Shown here one piece after another: positions 61,139-64,000 of a stretch of 64,000 nt of DNA. The position numbers and the translations under genes are program-made. Numbering within the stretch: position 1 is the first letter of the stretch; every line of letters begins with the position of its first letter. Below the pieces are notes generated by a model that was not told the origin of the DNA, ran no database searches, and saw only the letters and a program-made list of their open reading frames with translations. The stretch lies in contig FMVL01000004.1 in the NCBI GenBank assembly GCA_900102235.1, forward strand, positions 135,745 to 199,744, in the 5' to 3' direction. Source of the DNA: Lachnospiraceae bacterium XBB2008 (lineage in GTDB: Bacteria > Bacillota > Clostridia > Lachnospirales > Lachnospiraceae).

Positions 61139-62060
61139 GAATGCGCGACCCCAATGTGGTCAGATTGAACTCGAACTCACGGCGGTTAGCCAGCGCCAGA
61201 TTGGACAGTATGAGTCCGGAAAAAAGCGACTGGATCGCAGCCAGATATACGAAGCAGCATACGATCAGAGTCGGGAACTTTTCGACCAGTCCGGTATGTG
61301 CGTACTCAACGAGCACCGGGATCAGGAATATGGTCGAGATCACTGCGAGCAGAAGTGCGAGCAGCGAGAAAAATGCCATGGGCTTATAGTCTTTGTAGAG
61401 CTTCACGATCGTAAACAGGACCTTAAGCCCGTCGGAATATGTATTCAGTTTGGACTCGGAGCCTTCGGGTCGGTCTCTGTATTCTATGATGACATTATCG
61501 ATCTGCATGTGGTTATATACCGCATGGATCGTCATCTCGGTCTCTATCTCGAAACCTCTCGACAGTACGGGGAAAGTCTTGACGAAATTGTAGCTGAACG
61601 CCCTGAATCCCGTCATGATGTCCTTGATCTCGCAGTCAAAAAGCCTGTTGATCGCAGCCCTCACAAGCGAATTACCCATGTTGTGGAAAGGGCGTTTGTT
61701 TTCCGTAAAATATGTGGATGACAGTCTGTCTCCGACCACCATGTCAGAATTGCGCTCGAGAACATTCTTCACCATCTCGGGAGCAAATTCCATCGGATAG
61801 GTATCGTCTCCGTCGACCATGATATAGCACTCGGCTTCTATCTCGCGGAACATCCTGCGGATGACAGCGCCCTTGCCCTGAACATATTCATGTCTGACAA
61901 CGGCACCCGCACGCTCGGCGATCGCAGCGGTATCGTCGGTGGAATTATTGTCATATACATACACCACAGCCTCAGGGAGAGCCCTCAGGCTGTCGGTAAC
62001 AACTTTTTCTATGGTCTTTGCTTCGTTATAGCACGGGATCAGAACTGCGATCTTATCCAT
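61119..62060 (-). CDS. Polyprenyl-phosphate-type GT2 glycosyltransferase (DPM1-like)
   Basis: 313 residues. GT2 core: IAVLIPCYNEAKTIEKVV, VVYVYDNNSTDDTA, CYIMVDGDDTYP (DxD), IMTGFRAFSYNFVKTF. Two C-terminal membrane helices (about 220-285). This architecture fits enzymes that put a sugar on undecaprenyl phosphate for GT-C transferases; a GT-C-like gene lies two genes downstream. The last residues are encoded by a tandem repeat. Starts 3 nt after rfbB, with AGGTGAG upstream. Confidence 0.9.
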   Translation of the reverse strand: MDKIAVLIPCYNEAKTIEKVVTDSLRALPEAVVYVYDNNSTDDTAAIAERAGAVVRHEYVQGKGAVIRRMFREIEAECYIMVDGDDTYPMEFAPEMVKNVLERNSDMVVGDRLSSTYFTENKRPFHNMGNSLVRAAINRLFDCEIKDIMTGFRAFSYNFVKTFPVLSRGFEIETEMTIHAVYNHMQIDNVIIEYRDRPEGSESKLNTYSDGLKVLFTIVKLYKDYKPMAFFSLLALLLAVISTIFLIPVLVEYAHTGLVEKFPTLIVCCFVYLAAIQSLFSGLILSNLALANRREFEFNLTTLGSRIHKDQQL

Positions 62061-62063
62061 ATC

Positions 62064-63146
62064 TCACCTGTTGGAATACATTGAGTCGTAGTATTTCTCA
62101 TAATCACCGCTGGTCACGTTCTTCATCCATTCTTCATTCTCGAAGAACCACTGAATCGTCTTGCGGATGCCCTGCTCGAACATCGTCTCGGGCTCCCAGC
62201 CTATCTCGGCTTTGATCTTATCGGGGGCAATGGCATATCTGCGGTCGTGCCCCTTGCGGTCTGTCACGTAGGTGATCAGATCATCTGTGACATTAGCACG
62301 TCTGGGATCCGATTCGGGAAGCATTTCACGCAGTGTATCCAGGATGATGTGGATGATCTGGATGTTCTGCTTCTCGTTGTGTCCGCCGATATTGTAAGTC
62401 TCGAAGAGACGTCCTTTTTCCTGAACCATATCGATGGCTTTCGCGTGATCTTCAACATAAAGCCAGTCACGCACATTCTTGCCGTCTCCGTAAACGGGGA
62501 GTTTCTTGCCCTGAAGAGCATTATTGATGATGAGCGGGATCAGCTTCTCGGGGAACTGGAAAGGCCCGTAGTTATTCGAGCAGTTGGTGATATTGGCAGG
62601 GAATTTATATGTATCCATATAAGCCTTCACCAGCATGTCGGATGAAGCCTTGGATGCCGAATAGGGGCTGTGAGGCGCATACGGAGTGGTCTCATAGAAA
62701 TAACCGCCGTCCTCCTCGAGAGAACCGTAAACCTCGTCGGTACTTACATGCAAAAACTTGTGGTCGGGCTTGAACGTTCCGTCCGGAAGTTCCCATGCTG
62801 CTTTCGCACAGTTGAGCATGACTGCGGTTCCCAGGACATTCGTCTGTACGAAGACCTCAGGAGACTCAATGCTTCTGTCCACGTGAGACTCGGCAGCGAA
62901 GTGAACGACTCTGTCTATATCCTCTTTTGCAAAAACGGCAGAGATCGCATCCTTGTCGCAGATATCTGCTCGCACAAAAGAATAATTCGGGCGGTTCTCG
63001 ATATCCTTGAGGTTCTCGAGATTGCCTGCGTATGTGAGCTTGTCGACATTGATGATACGGATGTCATCACCGTATTTTTTGAACATGTAATGAATGTAAT
63101 TGGAGCCTATGAAGCCGGCGCCGCCGGTCACAAGATAAGTGTGCAT
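62064..63146 (-). CDS. rfbB: dTDP-glucose 4,6-dehydratase
   Basis: Second step of dTDP-rhamnose synthesis. 360 residues, SDR fold: YLVTGGAGFIGSNYIHYMF for NAD binding, HFAAESHVDRSIE, STDEVYGSLE, and PYSASKASSDMLV with the Tyr-x-x-x-Lys pair. Together with rfbA and rfbC it makes dTDP-4-keto-rhamnose. Follows a GH25 lysozyme gene by about 20 nt. Confidence 0.97.
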   Translation of the reverse strand: MHTYLVTGGAGFIGSNYIHYMFKKYGDDIRIINVDKLTYAGNLENLKDIENRPNYSFVRADICDKDAISAVFAKEDIDRVVHFAAESHVDRSIESPEVFVQTNVLGTAVMLNCAKAAWELPDGTFKPDHKFLHVSTDEVYGSLEEDGGYFYETTPYAPHSPYSASKASSDMLVKAYMDTYKFPANITNCSNNYGPFQFPEKLIPLIINNALQGKKLPVYGDGKNVRDWLYVEDHAKAIDMVQEKGRLFETYNIGGHNEKQNIQIIHIILDTLREMLPESDPRRANVTDDLITYVTDRKGHDRRYAIAPDKIKAEIGWEPETMFEQGIRKTIQWFFENEEWMKNVTSGDYEKYYDSMYSNR

Positions 63147-63165
63147 GTTATTCTCCTTTTATGGA

Positions 63166-64000
63166 TCAGTATTTGATATTTAGGTCGACATTGCCCTTGA
63201 TGCCGGCAACGGAACCCTTGGATGTGTACTGCCAGTAATCATAGCGGGTAGCCGTGTAAGTGGGAGTGGCTGCATACTGAGCGAGCCAGATCTTATAGCT
63301 GGTGAGCTGCGATGCATTCATGTAGCTCGTAAACCAGGTCTTATTGGAATAGACACCGGCTGTATATCCGGAGTTTCTGACCGTCTGGCAAAAAGCCTTA
63401 ACGATCGCCGTCCTGGTACCCGCATCTATCGAATCGCCGCGGCCTCCTGAGTGCTCCACATCGATAAAGAGCGGCAGGCTCAAACCGTATCCGCTGCACA
63501 ATCCGACCGCCATGGAAGCTTCTTCGACAGCCTCCACTTCGCTGACTGCCTGAGTGTAGAAATAAGCTCCTACCTGAATGCCGGCCGCTTTTGCTCCGGC
63601 TATGTTGGTCCTGAAGGTCGGATCCTCGATGAGTGCTCCCGTTGATGAACCTCTGTATCCGCATCTGATGATCGCATAAGATACACCCGAATTACGGACT
63701 GCGGTCCAGTCTATGGAACCGTTCCACTTGGACACATCTATACCCATAGTACCACTGCCCGCCTGCAGATGTCCATTTGAATCGAAGGTGTACTTTGCAC
63801 CCTGAATGACCTGTTCGCCGGTCACATAGTTTCCGTTTTTATCATAGAAATATGTGGCGCCGCCGATCGTCTGCCAACCGGTGTATTTGTATACGGCATC
63901 TCCGCCGCCACCTCCGTTGGGATTCTTAAAATAGAACACATCAAAGTTCTTGAGATCCCCTATCGTGGCTTCATGATAATTGCCGCTCGCATCCTTATAG
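63166..64000 (-). CDS. GH25 lysozyme with cell-wall-binding repeats (5' end beyond window)
   Basis: The reading frame is open to the right edge, so the N-terminus is missing. The visible part begins with a linker (NPNGGGGGD), a choline-binding-type repeat GWQTIGGATYFYDKNGNYVTG, a second such repeat ending with GHLQAG, then GH25 from MGIDVSKWNGSIDW to YDYWQYTSKGSVAGIKGNVD; LPLFIDVEHSGG holds the catalytic acids. Paralogous in its catalytic domain to the anchored lysozyme near rfbA. Likely secreted and wall-bound. Confidence 0.93.
   Translation of the reverse strand, partial: YKDASGNYHEATIGDLKNFDVFYFKNPNGGGGGDAVYKYTGWQTIGGATYFYDKNGNYVTGEQVIQGAKYTFDSNGHLQAGSGTMGIDVSKWNGSIDWTAVRNSGVSYAIIRCGYRGSSTGALIEDPTFRTNIAGAKAAGIQVGAYFYTQAVSEVEAVEEASMAVGLCSGYGLSLPLFIDVEHSGGRGDSIDAGTRTAIVKAFCQTVRNSGYTAGVYSNKTWFTSYMNASQLTSYKIWLAQYAATPTYTATRYDYWQYTSKGSVAGIKGNVDLNIKY

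Overview
The window looks like chromosome from a motile, low- to mid-GC Clostridia bacterium, most probably a Lachnospiraceae member of the Butyrivibrio/Roseburia type. This is inferred from gene content: FliW-CsrA flagellar control, tandem FlgK proteins, DUF975 membrane protein, zinc-ribbon MscL, pyruvate phosphate dikinase and lipoproteins with Gram-positive lipoboxes. It has not been checked by alignment. Almost everything is on the minus strand. The exceptions are mscL, a DUF975 protein and a pair of acyltransferases. I see no rRNA, tRNA, CRISPR array or insertion sequence, and no stretch above about 300 bases without a gene.

Left part (1-16 kb): filament genes and their glycosylation. 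The 5' half of a flagellin gene lies at the left edge, behind adjacent sigma-A-like and sigma-28-like promoters. Its leader carries a hairpin with GGA in the loop and a second GGA at the ribosome binding site, as in CsrA-controlled flagellin leaders. Upstream are an unrecognised small gene, fliS, fliD and flaG with their own sigma-28-like promoter. Before these comes a probable flagellin-glycosylation operon: an AAA_14 ATPase, two CgeB-like glycosyltransferases, an SGNH protein, a Maf (DUF115) protein, and a 1790-residue protein that appears to join DUF6492, GT2, FkbH, SGNH-like and Maf modules.

Middle (16-30 kb): mostly housekeeping. It holds ppdK, two lipoproteins, a GT2-TPR protein, purC, a DNA glycosylase, a HAD phosphatase, a polar amino acid ABC transporter, a CaCA cation antiporter, a CE2-like esterase and argF. 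Three tandem 73-bp hairpin repeats lie beside the glycosylase gene. From 30 to 38 kb is a second flagellar operon, flgM-flgN-flgK-flgK-flgL-fliW-csrA plus a small FlgN-like gene, starting at an excellent sigma-28 promoter. FlgM, FliW and CsrA, the likely controllers of the flagellin gene at the left edge, are thus encoded in the same window.

Right part (38-64 kb): surface glycan. Two GT2 proteins, a TetR regulator divergent from two acyltransferases, and phosphoglucomutase precede a long minus-strand cluster. That cluster has dTDP-rhamnose genes (rfbA, rfbB, rfbC), a Wzm/Wzt ABC exporter whose ATPase has a C-terminal glycan-binding-type domain, and a 686-residue protein that looks like a methyltransferase fused to a kinase. 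It also has two large multi-domain glycosyltransferases, a GT-C-like membrane protein, an acyltransferase, a polyprenyl-phosphate type GT2 and two GH25 lysozymes. The layout resembles ABC-exported O-antigens in which WbdD caps the chain and Wzt recognises the cap. That would be unusual in a Gram-positive, and with the giant glycosylation protein it is the most interesting lead here.
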